7,654 bases of DNA, from positions 1 through 7,654 of the forward strand of contig JAEZQV010000428.1 of NCBI GenBank assembly GCA_023441125.1, in the 5' to 3' direction. Positions 1 to 6,132 of the stretch are shown in pieces. This DNA is from Bacillota bacterium (GTDB lineage Bacteria; Bacillota_C; Negativicutes; Sporomusales; Sporomusaceae). The notes beneath the pieces were generated by a model. The model did no database searches. It saw nothing but the letters and a program-made list of their open reading frames with translations, and was not told the origin of the DNA. The stretch's first letter is position 1. Every line of letters begins with the position of its first letter. The position numbers were made by a program, and so were the translations under genes.

Positions 1-31
1 CCGTATAACCATAGAAAGGAGGCTGCACAGG

Positions 32-982
32 ATGCCGAATTTGTGTGAACTGCCACATTCTGTCATACAAGCAGATCTGAATTTGCAACAAGTTACTCTA
101 ACCGGCATTGCCAACGGCAATTCGAAACAGGTATATGCAGTAACTGCTGCCAATCATCCTAAGATCATCCTTTATATCTGGCAAAAACCTTTCTCAGGAT
201 TAAGGGCAACTCGCACAAACGGCTTACATTATTTGTACGCGGAGGGGCTTGACTATTTCTGCCACAATACCAGGCTGCTGACCGATATGGGTATCCGGGT
301 CCCCCAGATAATAAAAACCGGGCATTATTCCGCAGGTCAGCAATTTGACTATGCGTATGTGGAATGCTTTGACGGCGTTAGTCTGCAGGACTATCTGCAG
401 GATGGCAATATACAAGACATTACCGGCAAACTGGCTGACGAGCTTAATAAATTCTATGCCTGCCGCCGGGATTATTATGGACCGCCTTTACTTGGTACCG
501 CCTACTCTAAAGCCTGTCATCAGCTTTGCTATGAACATGCTGTGGAGGAACTGGCGCTGGCGTGCAGTTTGGATAAGGAGGCTAACCGTCTTAAGAATCT
601 GGTTGTGCAGCAGTTGAACAGGTTCATGGTTATCTTTGCCTGCCCGGTCAGTCCGCCCGGTTATACCCTTATACATGGCGAAGCAACACCGGCGCATGTC
701 TGGCTGCTGGCCGACGGCACAATTGGTTTTATTGATATCGAAGGCATCAAGTTTTTTGATATTGAATTTGAATACGCTCTCCTGGATATGCTGTATGACT
801 ATTTGACGGCTTGCAAGCCAGGAAAATATGACCGGAATAAACTGTTATTTTATAAGCTGTATCACCGGATATGCTGGTTATCGATTGCGGTGGATTATCT
901 GCGGAATATTGATGCCGCCAATACATTTTTCACCAAACTGAGACGTAGGGTACTGCGGGAATTGTCCGGAAGCAGCAGGTGA
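32..982 (+). CDS. APH-family (kinase-fold) phosphotransferase-like protein with altered catalytic motif
   Basis: Protein of 316 residues, preceded by a strong ribosome binding site (AAAGGAGG at 15-22, 9 nt before the ATG). The C-terminal half resembles the aminoglycoside/choline phosphotransferase fold. LIHGEATPAHV (residues 213-223) sits where the family has its HGDxxxxN catalytic loop, and FIDIEG (233-238) where it has the metal-binding Asp. The catalytic Asp is replaced by Glu and the usual Asn by His, so activity is uncertain. An N-terminal stretch (about 25-50, ending KIILYIW) fits the small kinase lobe. The family phosphorylates small molecules such as aminoglycosides, choline or homoserine; no substrate can be read from the sequence, and drug resistance should not be assumed. 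It heads a co-directional series with the DUF1835 and CbiZ genes. Fold assignment is moderate confidence; function unknown. Confidence 0.62.
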   Translation: MPNLCELPHSVIQADLNLQQVTLTGIANGNSKQVYAVTAANHPKIILYIWQKPFSGLRATRTNGLHYLYAEGLDYFCHNTRLLTDMGIRVPQIIKTGHYSAGQQFDYAYVECFDGVSLQDYLQDGNIQDITGKLADELNKFYACRRDYYGPPLLGTAYSKACHQLCYEHAVEELALACSLDKEANRLKNLVVQQLNRFMVIFACPVSPPGYTLIHGEATPAHVWLLADGTIGFIDIEGIKFFDIEFEYALLDMLYDYLTACKPGKYDRNKLLFYKLYHRICWLSIAVDYLRNIDAANTFFTKLRRRVLRELSGSSR

Positions 983-1053
983 TAAAGCTGACCGGCGGTT
1001 CTCGGCGTTAGCCGCACAGACTGCGTAGTTATGATTATTCTAGGAGGGATGGC

Positions 1054-1728
1054 ATGATTCTACATATTACTAACGGTTCCGAACTGAAAAAATATTTAAC
1101 AGCTAAATGCGCTACAGATCAAAAAGTTATCGCTTTTAATGAATCCATGATTACCGGAGCGTGCGGTGAGGAGATTTTTAGTGAGGCCTTTTTCCGGCTG
1201 CGGGCAGTGAATTTGCAGGTTGATTATGACCGGTATGCTGAATTGACAGTTGCCGAACTGGCTGATTTGCTGCCGCCGTCGCATGCCGGCATTGTCTTGT
1301 GGTTTGATGCCGATATGTTTTGTATGATGAATGTATTAACTTTGTGCGCTTATCTGGATACCGTCAATTACCAGGGAAGCGTTGAACTGCGTCTTGTCAG
1401 ACAGAATTTTTGGCAGTATGACGAATGGCAGGACATCGTGTTTACCTCGTATGCAATCGATTGCCGGGGATATTATGCGATATACCGGGAGATTCTCTGC
1501 CACAAACAGATTCAGGCCAGGGAATATCCGGTTTTTGACGAATTAAACGCCGGCATTCGCCTGTACGCAAACTATATTTCGCCCCACGGCGATATCAGGT
1601 CGGCGATTGCCAGGCTGGTTAGAGAAAATAGAAGCAAGCAGTTTATCATCAAGGCAATTAGTGAGCAATACCCGCATTACGGTATCGGCGACTATAATAT
1701 TCAACTGATTTATCAAGATATGATCTAG
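1054..1728 (+). CDS. DUF1835-domain protein of unknown function
   Basis: Protein of 224 residues with a strong ribosome binding site (AGGAGGG at 1042-1048) just before the ATG. The N-terminus LHITNGSEL (3-11) and the central segment VLWFDADMFCMMN (81-93) match the two hallmarks of DUF1835 proteins, which usually read like LHIxNGDS and VLWFExDLFDQLN. The C-terminal part (about 170-224) is charged and ends PHYGIGDYNIQLIYQDMI, which could correspond to the small C-terminal helical region often found after DUF1835. No signal peptide or membrane segment is seen, so it is probably cytoplasmic. It starts 71 bp after the APH-like gene and is followed 64 bp later by the CbiZ gene, which suggests co-transcription. 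The biochemical role of the family is not established to my knowledge. Confidence 0.68.
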   Translation: MILHITNGSELKKYLTAKCATDQKVIAFNESMITGACGEEIFSEAFFRLRAVNLQVDYDRYAELTVAELADLLPPSHAGIVLWFDADMFCMMNVLTLCAYLDTVNYQGSVELRLVRQNFWQYDEWQDIVFTSYAIDCRGYYAIYREILCHKQIQAREYPVFDELNAGIRLYANYISPHGDIRSAIARLVRENRSKQFIIKAISEQYPHYGIGDYNIQLIYQDMI

Positions 1729-1779
1729 CGTTTTATCAATAGGATAGTGGCAGAGAAGACTCCTGATGAGATTATTAAT

Positions 1780-1785
1780 AGGAGG
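1780..1785 (+). promoter_or_regulatory. Ribosome binding site that decides the cbiZ start
   Basis: AGGAGG lies 7 nt before the ATG at 1793. An in-frame ATG exists at 1766, but it has no comparable Shine-Dalgarno sequence and would put MRLLIGGKI in front of an otherwise typical signal peptide beginning MKK. The start at 1793 is therefore preferred. Confidence 0.85.
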
Positions 1786-1792
1786 CAAAATA

Positions 1793-3331
1793 ATGAAAAA
1801 ATGTTTGCACGGGCTACTATTGCTTTTTATTTTCTGGGGCGGCGCCCTTCCCTGTTTCGGCAGTGAGCGGATACCTGTCTATACCTTATCGACCGGCGAT
1901 TCGGTGTACCGGCAGGATACCAGTATTGTCATCAATTTCAACGCTCCCCGGGAGGTCTTAAGCACTTCCGTGATAAACGGCGGTTACCGGCATGATCTTC
2001 AGGCGGTGTTTAACCACGACATGAAAGGCGCCATCGGCGTAACAGGCGCCAATTATTCGGAGTATATGCAGCGGGTGGCCGGGCAGCTGGGGCTTAATCC
2101 CGGCCGGGTGACCAGCATGGGGACAGCCGCCTCCATGGACAATGTTGCCATCCAGTCGGAAAGTTATCAGTCGCTTACCGTAACCGCCATCGCTACCGGC
2201 GGTGTGGAAGGCAACGGCGGCCGGGTAGGCGATCCGGCGTCTTATTTTCTGCCCGGCAAAAAGCCAACGCCCTACAAAGCAGGTACCATCAACATCATGC
2301 TGGTTATTGACGCCGATCTTCCGCCCGGCACAATGGCGCGGGCGCTCGTGACCTGTACTGAAGCCAAAACAGCCGCCCTGCAGGAGCTGGTGGCCGGCAG
2401 CCGGTTTTCGACCGGCTTGGCCACTGGCTCGGGGACCGATCAGACGATGGTGATTACCAACCCGGGTTCGCCACTTTATCTGGAGGATGCGGGCAAGCAT
2501 GCCAAACTGGGAGAACTGGTCGGCCGCACCGTCAAACAGGCCGTCAAGGAAGCCTTGCTGCGGCAGAGCGGTTTGTCCCCGCAAAAACAGCACAGTGTGC
2601 TGCGGCGCATGAACCGCTTCGGCATAACGGAAGACAGCTTGTATCAGCAGTATCAGGAAGAGTACGGCACCATTGACAAACAGCGCTTTATGGCGGTCCT
2701 GCGCCAGGTGGACAAGGAGCCGGCGCTGGTGACCGGCACGTCTTTGTATGTTCATCTCTTAGATCAGAATCAATGGCAGTTGCTGAGCCCGGATGAACTG
2801 GCCCAGGCCGGCAATGACCTGCTTGTTCTGACTGCCGGCAAGTATCAGGTGTTAGCCCCGGCAGTGGCTACCGGTGAACTAACGGCCGATGTCCGGGCCT
2901 GGTCGGCGCTGGTGGTGAAGCTTGTGGCGGACCGGCTTGACCGGATGCCCGCCGCGGCTGCTTTGACCCCAGTTATTTCCCAGCAGGCTATGCAAAGCTC
3001 AGCCGATGCATTCACCGAAACCATGTTAACCGGTCTGAACAAGGATGATTATGCAAGCTTTGCTGCCAACCTTGATCAGAAAATGAAAAGCAGCTTGCCG
3101 GAAGCTCAGTTTCGGAACCTCAGCCAGGCGATCAGGCAAAAGCTCGGCGATTATGTTTCCAAAGAGCCGGTCAGCACCGAAACCAGAGAGCTGTTCACCA
3201 TTTTTACTTATAAAGTGAAGTTTGCGAAAGAACCGGCTGCTGTCACTGTCCTCACTGTTTTGACGGAAGAGGCTGACCGGCTTTGGGTTGCAGGCTTTTG
3301 GCTGGATTCCCCGCAGTTATCCAGTCACTAA
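1793..3331 (+). CDS. cbiZ: Exported CbiZ-family adenosylcobinamide amidohydrolase with C-terminal DUF3887-like extension
   Basis: Protein of 512 residues from the ATG chosen by its ribosome binding site. Residues 1-23 look like a signal peptide: MKK, a hydrophobic core at about 7-19, and a possible signal-peptidase cut after CFG (23). Residues about 45-258 match CbiZ: REVLSTSVINGG (53-64), a TAASMDNVAI segment (111-120), GTINIMLVIDADLPPGTMAR (164-183), TEAKTAALQEL (189-199), ATGSGTDQ (210-217) and AGKHAKLGELVGR (233-245). CbiZ hydrolyses the amide bond of adenosylcobinamide or some adenosylcobamides to give adenosylcobyric acid, the first step in remodelling salvaged corrinoids. Known CbiZ proteins act in the cytoplasm and are much shorter. 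Here the predicted location is the cell envelope. Residues about 260-400 are unrecognised; about 403-505 resemble DUF3887 (ADAFTETMLTGLNKDDYASF, then alternating strands near FTIFTYKVKF). The family call is firm; location and substrate are inferred. Confidence 0.88.
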   Translation: MKKCLHGLLLLFIFWGGALPCFGSERIPVYTLSTGDSVYRQDTSIVINFNAPREVLSTSVINGGYRHDLQAVFNHDMKGAIGVTGANYSEYMQRVAGQLGLNPGRVTSMGTAASMDNVAIQSESYQSLTVTAIATGGVEGNGGRVGDPASYFLPGKKPTPYKAGTINIMLVIDADLPPGTMARALVTCTEAKTAALQELVAGSRFSTGLATGSGTDQTMVITNPGSPLYLEDAGKHAKLGELVGRTVKQAVKEALLRQSGLSPQKQHSVLRRMNRFGITEDSLYQQYQEEYGTIDKQRFMAVLRQVDKEPALVTGTSLYVHLLDQNQWQLLSPDELAQAGNDLLVLTAGKYQVLAPAVATGELTADVRAWSALVVKLVADRLDRMPAAAALTPVISQQAMQSSADAFTETMLTGLNKDDYASFAANLDQKMKSSLPEAQFRNLSQAIRQKLGDYVSKEPVSTETRELFTIFTYKVKFAKEPAAVTVLTVLTEEADRLWVAGFWLDSPQLSSH

Positions 3332-3338
3332 CATGCCG

Positions 3339-3360
3339 TTTCCCTATGTAGGGCGGGAAA
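3339..3360 (+). other. Short inverted repeat between cbiZ and the GyrI-like gene
   Basis: TTTCCC (3339-3344) is complementary to GGGAAA (3355-3360), with a 10-nt loop that itself contains CCCT/AGGG complementarity. There is no run of T after it, so it is not a convincing terminator. Its right arm overlaps the purine-rich ribosome binding region of the next gene, so it could lower translation initiation; this is speculative. Confidence 0.3.
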
Positions 3361-3372
3361 GGGGTAAAAAAG

Positions 3373-3882
3373 ATGAAGGAAAACAAAAGAAGCAATACTG
3401 TTTTTGTCCAAGTAATAGATCGGCCAGCTAGAAAACTAATTCTAAAGAGAGGCATTAAAGCGGAGAATTACTTAGACTATTATAAAGAAGTTGGTTGTGA
3501 GGTATGGGGAATATTATGTAGTATAAAAGATGCCTTGTATGACCCCATTGGCATGTGGCTGCCGGAACATCTTCGTAAGCCAGGAACCTCGATATATGCG
3601 CAGGGAGTAGAGGTTTCGGTTAGCTATACGGGGAAGATACCGGCGGATTTTGATATTATAGAACTTAAGCCTTGTAAGTATATGGTATTCCAGGGGCCGC
3701 CGTTTAATAATGAAGAATTCATGGAAACTATTCATGATATGTGGGATGTAATAAGGGATTATGATGCTGAATTTTATGGTTTTGCCTGGGCTGACCAACA
3801 AGGGCCGAGATTTCAGCTCGAACCTCAGGGAGAAAGAGGATATATTGAGGCCAGGCCGGTGGTTCTGGTCAATCAGAAATAA
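3373..3882 (+). CDS. Stand-alone GyrI-like effector-binding domain protein
   Basis: Protein of 169 residues, start ATG after a GAAAGGGG ribosome binding region. It matches the GyrI-like/AraC effector-binding fold over its whole length: FVQVIDRPARKLILKRG (11-27) is the first strand and turn, GIMW-type turns follow in the middle (YDPIGMWLPEHL, 56-67), YAQGVEV (75-81) and DIIELKPCKYMVFQGPP (94-110) are typical, and the end PRFQLEPQGERGYIEARPV (145-163) is the characteristic terminus. There is no helix-turn-helix domain, unlike AraC/MerR-type regulators that carry this fold, so it probably binds a hydrophobic or cationic small molecule without itself binding DNA. Codons are visibly more AT-rich than in the preceding cbiZ gene, which may mean a different origin. 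It lies 41 bp after cbiZ and 183 bp before a MATE exporter. The ligand is unknown. Confidence 0.88.
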   Translation: MKENKRSNTVFVQVIDRPARKLILKRGIKAENYLDYYKEVGCEVWGILCSIKDALYDPIGMWLPEHLRKPGTSIYAQGVEVSVSYTGKIPADFDIIELKPCKYMVFQGPPFNNEEFMETIHDMWDVIRDYDAEFYGFAWADQQGPRFQLEPQGERGYIEARPVVLVNQK

Positions 3883-3946
3883 TCGTTCCATATGGAGGTA
3901 AGGTTATTAGTCCCATATAAAAGGTTAGTCGATTCATTTGATGCGG

Positions 3947-3975
3947 AGGGACAAAGGGACAGGTTTGATGTCCCT
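3947..3975 (+). repeat. AGGGACA repeat/hairpin element in the spacer before the MATE gene
   Basis: AGGGACA occurs twice 8 bp apart (3947-3953 and 3955-3961), and its exact reverse complement TGTCCCT occurs at 3969-3975. Either copy can form a 7-bp stem with the inverted copy, giving two mutually exclusive hairpins (loops of 15 or 7 nt). No T-run follows, so it is not a normal terminator. Motifs of this look recur in genomes of anaerobic Firmicutes and can be remnants of REP-like elements mobilised by Y1 transposases; that origin is an inference from memory, and no transposase is present here. The rest of the 183-bp spacer (3883-4065) shows no gene. Confidence 0.5.
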
Positions 3976-4065
3976 AACAAGAGACTTACTAGCTTGACAG
4001 TGATTAAAAGCCAAGACAACCTAGAGTGAGCTGATTTACAGTGCCGGTAATGAGGAGAATGTGGC

Positions 4066-5436
4066 GTGGACAAGGCATACCCAGAGGAGAATAATATTTC
4101 CTTTCGGCAGATTATCAAAATCACATATCCGGTTGTCCTTTCCATGCTTGCCTTTAATGCTTTGGTGTTAGTCGACAGGCTGTACGTAGCCCAGTATGAT
4201 CTCACTCAATTTGCCGCTATGCTGCCGGCCAGCTTTACGGCTATCGGTCTTGCCAGCATCTTTACGGGCATTGTCGGTTATGTTTCCGCACTGGCTGCGC
4301 AATACTACGGCGCAGGCCGCTATCCCCAATGTGCCGCCACCATGTGGCAAGGCCTCTATTTGAGCCTGGTTTTTACCTTGCTCCTGTTAGGCATTTCGCC
4401 GGTAGTTGCCTTGGGATTTCAATTGATGGGGCATGCCGGCAGCTTGTTAGCATACGAAGTGGAGTATTTTTATCTTATTATCATAGCCGAATGCATTCAA
4501 CTGTTCTCTAGCGCCTTTTTTGGCTTCTATTGTGGCATTGGCGACACGAAAACGACCATGCAGGTGGCAGTGCTTGCGAATATAATTAATATTATTCTGG
4601 CCGGAGTACTCGTGTTTGGCAAGTTTGGTTTTCCGGAACTCGGCATGAAAGGGTCGGGTTTAGCGGCGATTATCAGTTGCGTGGTCGGCCTGTTTTGTTA
4701 TTTGCTGTTCTTAAATAAAACTGCAGTACAACACCAATATCAGCCTTGGCAACACTACCGGCTGAACGGTCCTTTGCTCTATAGTCTGCTGCGCTTTGGC
4801 GTATTCGCCGGCGTTCAGTCTTTTGCGGAAATAGGGTATTTCAGCATTTTTCTCCTGATTATTGGCTCCATGGGTGAAATGAACCTGACTGCGGCGAATG
4901 TCGCTTTTGCCATGGAGGCCGTTTTTATCCTGCCGGTGATTGGCATGACGACGGCGATGGGGATTATTGCCGGTCAGGAGAAAGGCGCCGGCAGACTTGA
5001 TAGTATCCCGGAGATTCTTAAAAAAGGATTGGTCCTGGGACTTGGTTTCAATGCTCTAATCCTAATTTCATGCAATGTTTTTCCGGAACAGTTGATTGCT
5101 GTTTTTCACTCAGATGCCAGCGCGGAGCAGCGTCACCTGCTTTCTACCGCTACGCCCTTGTTGCGGCTTACCTCCCTGTGGCTGGTGCTCGATACCGTCC
5201 ATTTGCTGGTGGGCAGCCTGTTAAAATCGACAGGGGATACGCGCTTTATGATGATGGTCTATGCGGTGGTGCCCCTGTTTTTTTATGTGATTATACCCTA
5301 TGTGCTTTGTGTCTTGTATCCCCTGTCGCTGATCTGGCTGTGGTTGTTGCTGGGTGTCTACAGCGCCGCTATGTTGCTGTTGATGACCGCCCGGTTTGTA
5401 AGTGGCAAATGGAAAAGCATCAAGGTCATTGAATAG
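4066..5436 (+). CDS. MATE-family multidrug/cation efflux transporter
   Basis: Protein of 456 residues, a normal MATE length, starting at GTG with GAGGAG (4052-4057) 8 nt upstream. About twelve hydrophobic segments are visible. MATE hallmarks include YPVVLSMLAFNALVLVDRLY (21-40, helix 1 with the VD motif), a helix 2 start at about 48-70, YYGAGR (80-85), FFGFYCGIGDTKTTMQVAVL (151-170) and GFPELGMKGSGLA (188-200). The second half repeats the pattern, with LLKSTGDTRFMMMVYAVVPL in the helix 10 region. The family exports drugs, toxins or metabolites across the cytoplasmic membrane using Na+ or H+ gradients. The substrate cannot be predicted. The GyrI-like gene directly upstream could serve as a small-molecule sensor or binder for the same compound; this is only a neighbourhood argument. 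The tandem riboswitches downstream belong to the next gene. Confidence 0.94.
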   Translation: MDKAYPEENNISFRQIIKITYPVVLSMLAFNALVLVDRLYVAQYDLTQFAAMLPASFTAIGLASIFTGIVGYVSALAAQYYGAGRYPQCAATMWQGLYLSLVFTLLLLGISPVVALGFQLMGHAGSLLAYEVEYFYLIIIAECIQLFSSAFFGFYCGIGDTKTTMQVAVLANIINIILAGVLVFGKFGFPELGMKGSGLAAIISCVVGLFCYLLFLNKTAVQHQYQPWQHYRLNGPLLYSLLRFGVFAGVQSFAEIGYFSIFLLIIGSMGEMNLTAANVAFAMEAVFILPVIGMTTAMGIIAGQEKGAGRLDSIPEILKKGLVLGLGFNALILISCNVFPEQLIAVFHSDASAEQRHLLSTATPLLRLTSLWLVLDTVHLLVGSLLKSTGDTRFMMMVYAVVPLFFYVIIPYVLCVLYPLSLIWLWLLLGVYSAAMLLLMTARFVSGKWKSIKVIE

Positions 5437-5493
5437 GCCGGCGGCCCGGTCTGGCGAGTGGTTTGGCGAGGTTCTTCAGTAGTTTCGAACCAT

Positions 5494-5512
5494 TCCTGTG
5501 CTTCTGACAGGA
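5494..5512 (+). terminator. Weak hairpin after the MATE gene, possible terminator
   Basis: TCCTGT (5494-5499) pairs with ACAGGA (5507-5512) across a 7-nt loop, 57 bp after the MATE stop codon. Only TATGTTTG follows in place of a proper T-run, and the -35 box of the receptor promoter begins 6 nt later. It may end MATE transcription poorly or not at all. Confidence 0.25.
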
Positions 5513-5517
5513 TATGT

Positions 5518-5546
5518 TTGACAGTTATGACGGTATATGCTACTAT
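5518..5546 (+). promoter_or_regulatory. Sigma-70/SigA-type promoter for the riboswitch-btuB transcript
   Basis: A perfect -35 box TTGACA (5518-5523) is followed after exactly 17 bp by TACTAT (5541-5546), with an extended -10 TG at 5538-5539. Transcription would start near 5553, about 35 nt before the first cobalamin aptamer. A TATAAT at 5550-5555 is closer to the -10 consensus but sits 26 bp from the -35 box. This is the only convincing promoter in the region, so both riboswitches and the receptor gene are probably on one RNA. Confidence 0.72.
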
Positions 5547-5586
5547 TACTATAATATACATTGTTTCAAAAATTGAATATTCTGTA

Positions 5587-5785
5587 GTCAGGTGCCCTAC
5601 GGGGCTTAATAGGGAAGACCGGTGAAAAACCGGCGCGGTCCCGCCACTGTAACGAGGGAGTGAACCCAAAAAATGCCACTGGGATGGAATGTCCTGGGAA
5701 GGCTTGGGTGAGCGATGATCCGGAGCCAGGAGAACTGCCTGATGCTAATCACCGTTGAACTCACGAGCGATGAGGAGGGGATTGA
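5587..5785 (+). repeat. Tandem direct repeat, copy 1 (whole riboswitch unit)
   Basis: This 199-bp stretch recurs at 5876-6073. The copies share an identical first block of 67 nt (5588-5654 and 5877-5943) and an identical block around the B12 box. Within the 155-nt aptamer they differ by only four substitutions and two single-base indels. Similarity stops just before the terminators, which are unrelated in sequence. This indicates a recent local duplication or gene conversion of the aptamer. Confidence 0.95.
5588..5742 (+). promoter_or_regulatory. Cobalamin (AdoCbl-type) riboswitch aptamer 1
   Basis: P1 is closed by TCAGG (5588-5592) and CCTGA (5738-5742). Inside are the family hallmarks in order: GGGCTTAATAGGGAA, GGTGAAAAACC, CGCGGTCCCGCCACTGTAA and the B12 box GAGCCAGGAGAACTGCC just before the P1 3' strand. 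The RNA senses intracellular cobalamin, and ligand binding is expected to lower expression of the downstream receptor gene. The UCCC in the GCGGUCCCGC loop (5639-5642) can pair with GGGA (5778-5781) downstream, consistent with the L5-L13 kissing interaction of this class. The next structures are a candidate antiterminator and a strong terminator, so control is probably transcriptional. Confidence 0.95.
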
Positions 5786-5816
5786 AGGCATTTTATGATA
5801 CATATTCCTCTTTGCT
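5766..5816 (+). promoter_or_regulatory. Candidate antiterminator of riboswitch 1
   Basis: Bases 5766-5777 (AGCGATGAGGAG) can pair with 5805-5816 (TTCCTCTTTGCT): 11 of 12 positions pair, two of them G-U, with one U-U mismatch. The right arm is almost exactly the left arm of the terminator, so the two structures exclude each other. The left arm lies beside GGGA, which can kiss the aptamer loop when ligand is bound. This gives a simple OFF-switch model; it was folded by eye. Confidence 0.6.
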
Positions 5817-5847
5817 ATTTCGTTTAGCAGAGGGGATTTTATTTTTT
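5806..5847 (+). terminator. Intrinsic terminator of riboswitch 1
   Basis: A 12-bp stem (5806-5817 with 5825-5836, two G-U pairs) with a 7-nt loop is followed by TTTTATTTTTT. It lies inside the leader, before the second riboswitch, so it would stop transcription well before the receptor gene when cobalamin is bound. Confidence 0.9.
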
Positions 5848-5875
5848 GTGAATTAACTTAATTGCATATGATTGC

Positions 5876-6073
5876 GTCAGGTGCCCTACGGGGCTTAATA
5901 GGGAAGACCGGTGAAAAACCGGCGCGGTCCCGCCACTGTAACGGGGAGCAAACCCAAAAATGTCACTGGGATGAAATGTCCTGGGAAGGCTTGGGTGAGC
6001 GATGATCCGGAGCCAGGAGAACTGCCTGATGTTCATCACCGTTATGACCTACGAGCGATGGGGAGGGGATTGA
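5876..6073 (+). repeat. Tandem direct repeat, copy 2 (whole riboswitch unit)
   Basis: Second copy of the riboswitch unit, 198 bp, offset by 287-289 bp from copy 1. All aptamer differences from copy 1 cluster in a 36-nt stretch (copy 1 positions about 5655-5690). Between the copies lie the first terminator and about 28 bp of AT-rich sequence. Confidence 0.95.
5877..6029 (+). promoter_or_regulatory. Cobalamin (AdoCbl-type) riboswitch aptamer 2
   Basis: P1 is TCAGG (5877-5881) with CCTGA (6025-6029). The conserved core, GCGGTCCCGCCACTGTAA element and B12 box are identical to aptamer 1. The changes (a shortened A-run, GTGA to GCAA, and two single substitutions) fall in the more variable peripheral region. 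UCCC at 5928-5931 can pair with GGGA at 6066-6069 in its own downstream region. It is the second of two gates in series on the receptor leader RNA. Confidence 0.95.
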
Positions 6074-6132
6074 TGTTTCTATTTTTGTTTAAATAGTTTC
6101 AGCAGCTTTGCCGCTATGAAAGCCCCTCTCTG
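6059..6132 (+). promoter_or_regulatory. Candidate antiterminator of riboswitch 2
   Basis: Bases 6059-6068 (TGGGGAGGGG) can pair with 6123-6132 (CCCCTCTCTG) over 10 bp including three G-U pairs. This occupies the left arm of the second terminator. It sits at the same place relative to the aptamer as the antiterminator of riboswitch 1, but the pairing sequences differ. Folded by eye. Confidence 0.55.

Noticed and set aside
1766..1792. Upstream in-frame ATG for cbiZ
   Set aside because: It lacks a good ribosome binding site and would add nine residues before the signal peptide; the AGGAGG at 1780-1785 serves the ATG at 1793.
1808..1867. Lipoprotein signal in the CbiZ protein (Cys at residue 21)
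   Set aside because: The residues before the Cys are ALP, with Pro at -1, which does not fit the usual lipobox; an ordinary signal-peptidase I site after CFG is more likely.
1958..2755. A 265-codon minus-strand open frame inside cbiZ
   Set aside because: It is antisense to the clear CbiZ-coding frame, is rich in residues typical of a shadow of GC-rich codons, and shows no recognisable domain.
3994..4027. Possible promoter before the MATE gene, with a perfect TTGACA at 3994-3999
   Set aside because: No acceptable -10 box is found 16-18 bp downstream; the nearest TAGAGT is 22 bp away. It may still be a weak promoter but cannot be supported.
5846..5872. Possible promoter between the two riboswitches (TTGTGA, then TATGAT at 5867-5872)
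   Set aside because: Spacing is only 15 bp and the -35 is poor. The start would fall inside P1 of aptamer 2 and damage it. One upstream promoter explains the layout better.
5358..6096. Open frames on both strands across the riboswitch region, including several similar minus-strand frames and a plus-strand frame at 5911-6096
   Set aside because: They lie within the duplicated riboswitch RNAs; their similarity to each other only reflects the DNA repeat, and none has a convincing ribosome binding site or known protein motif.
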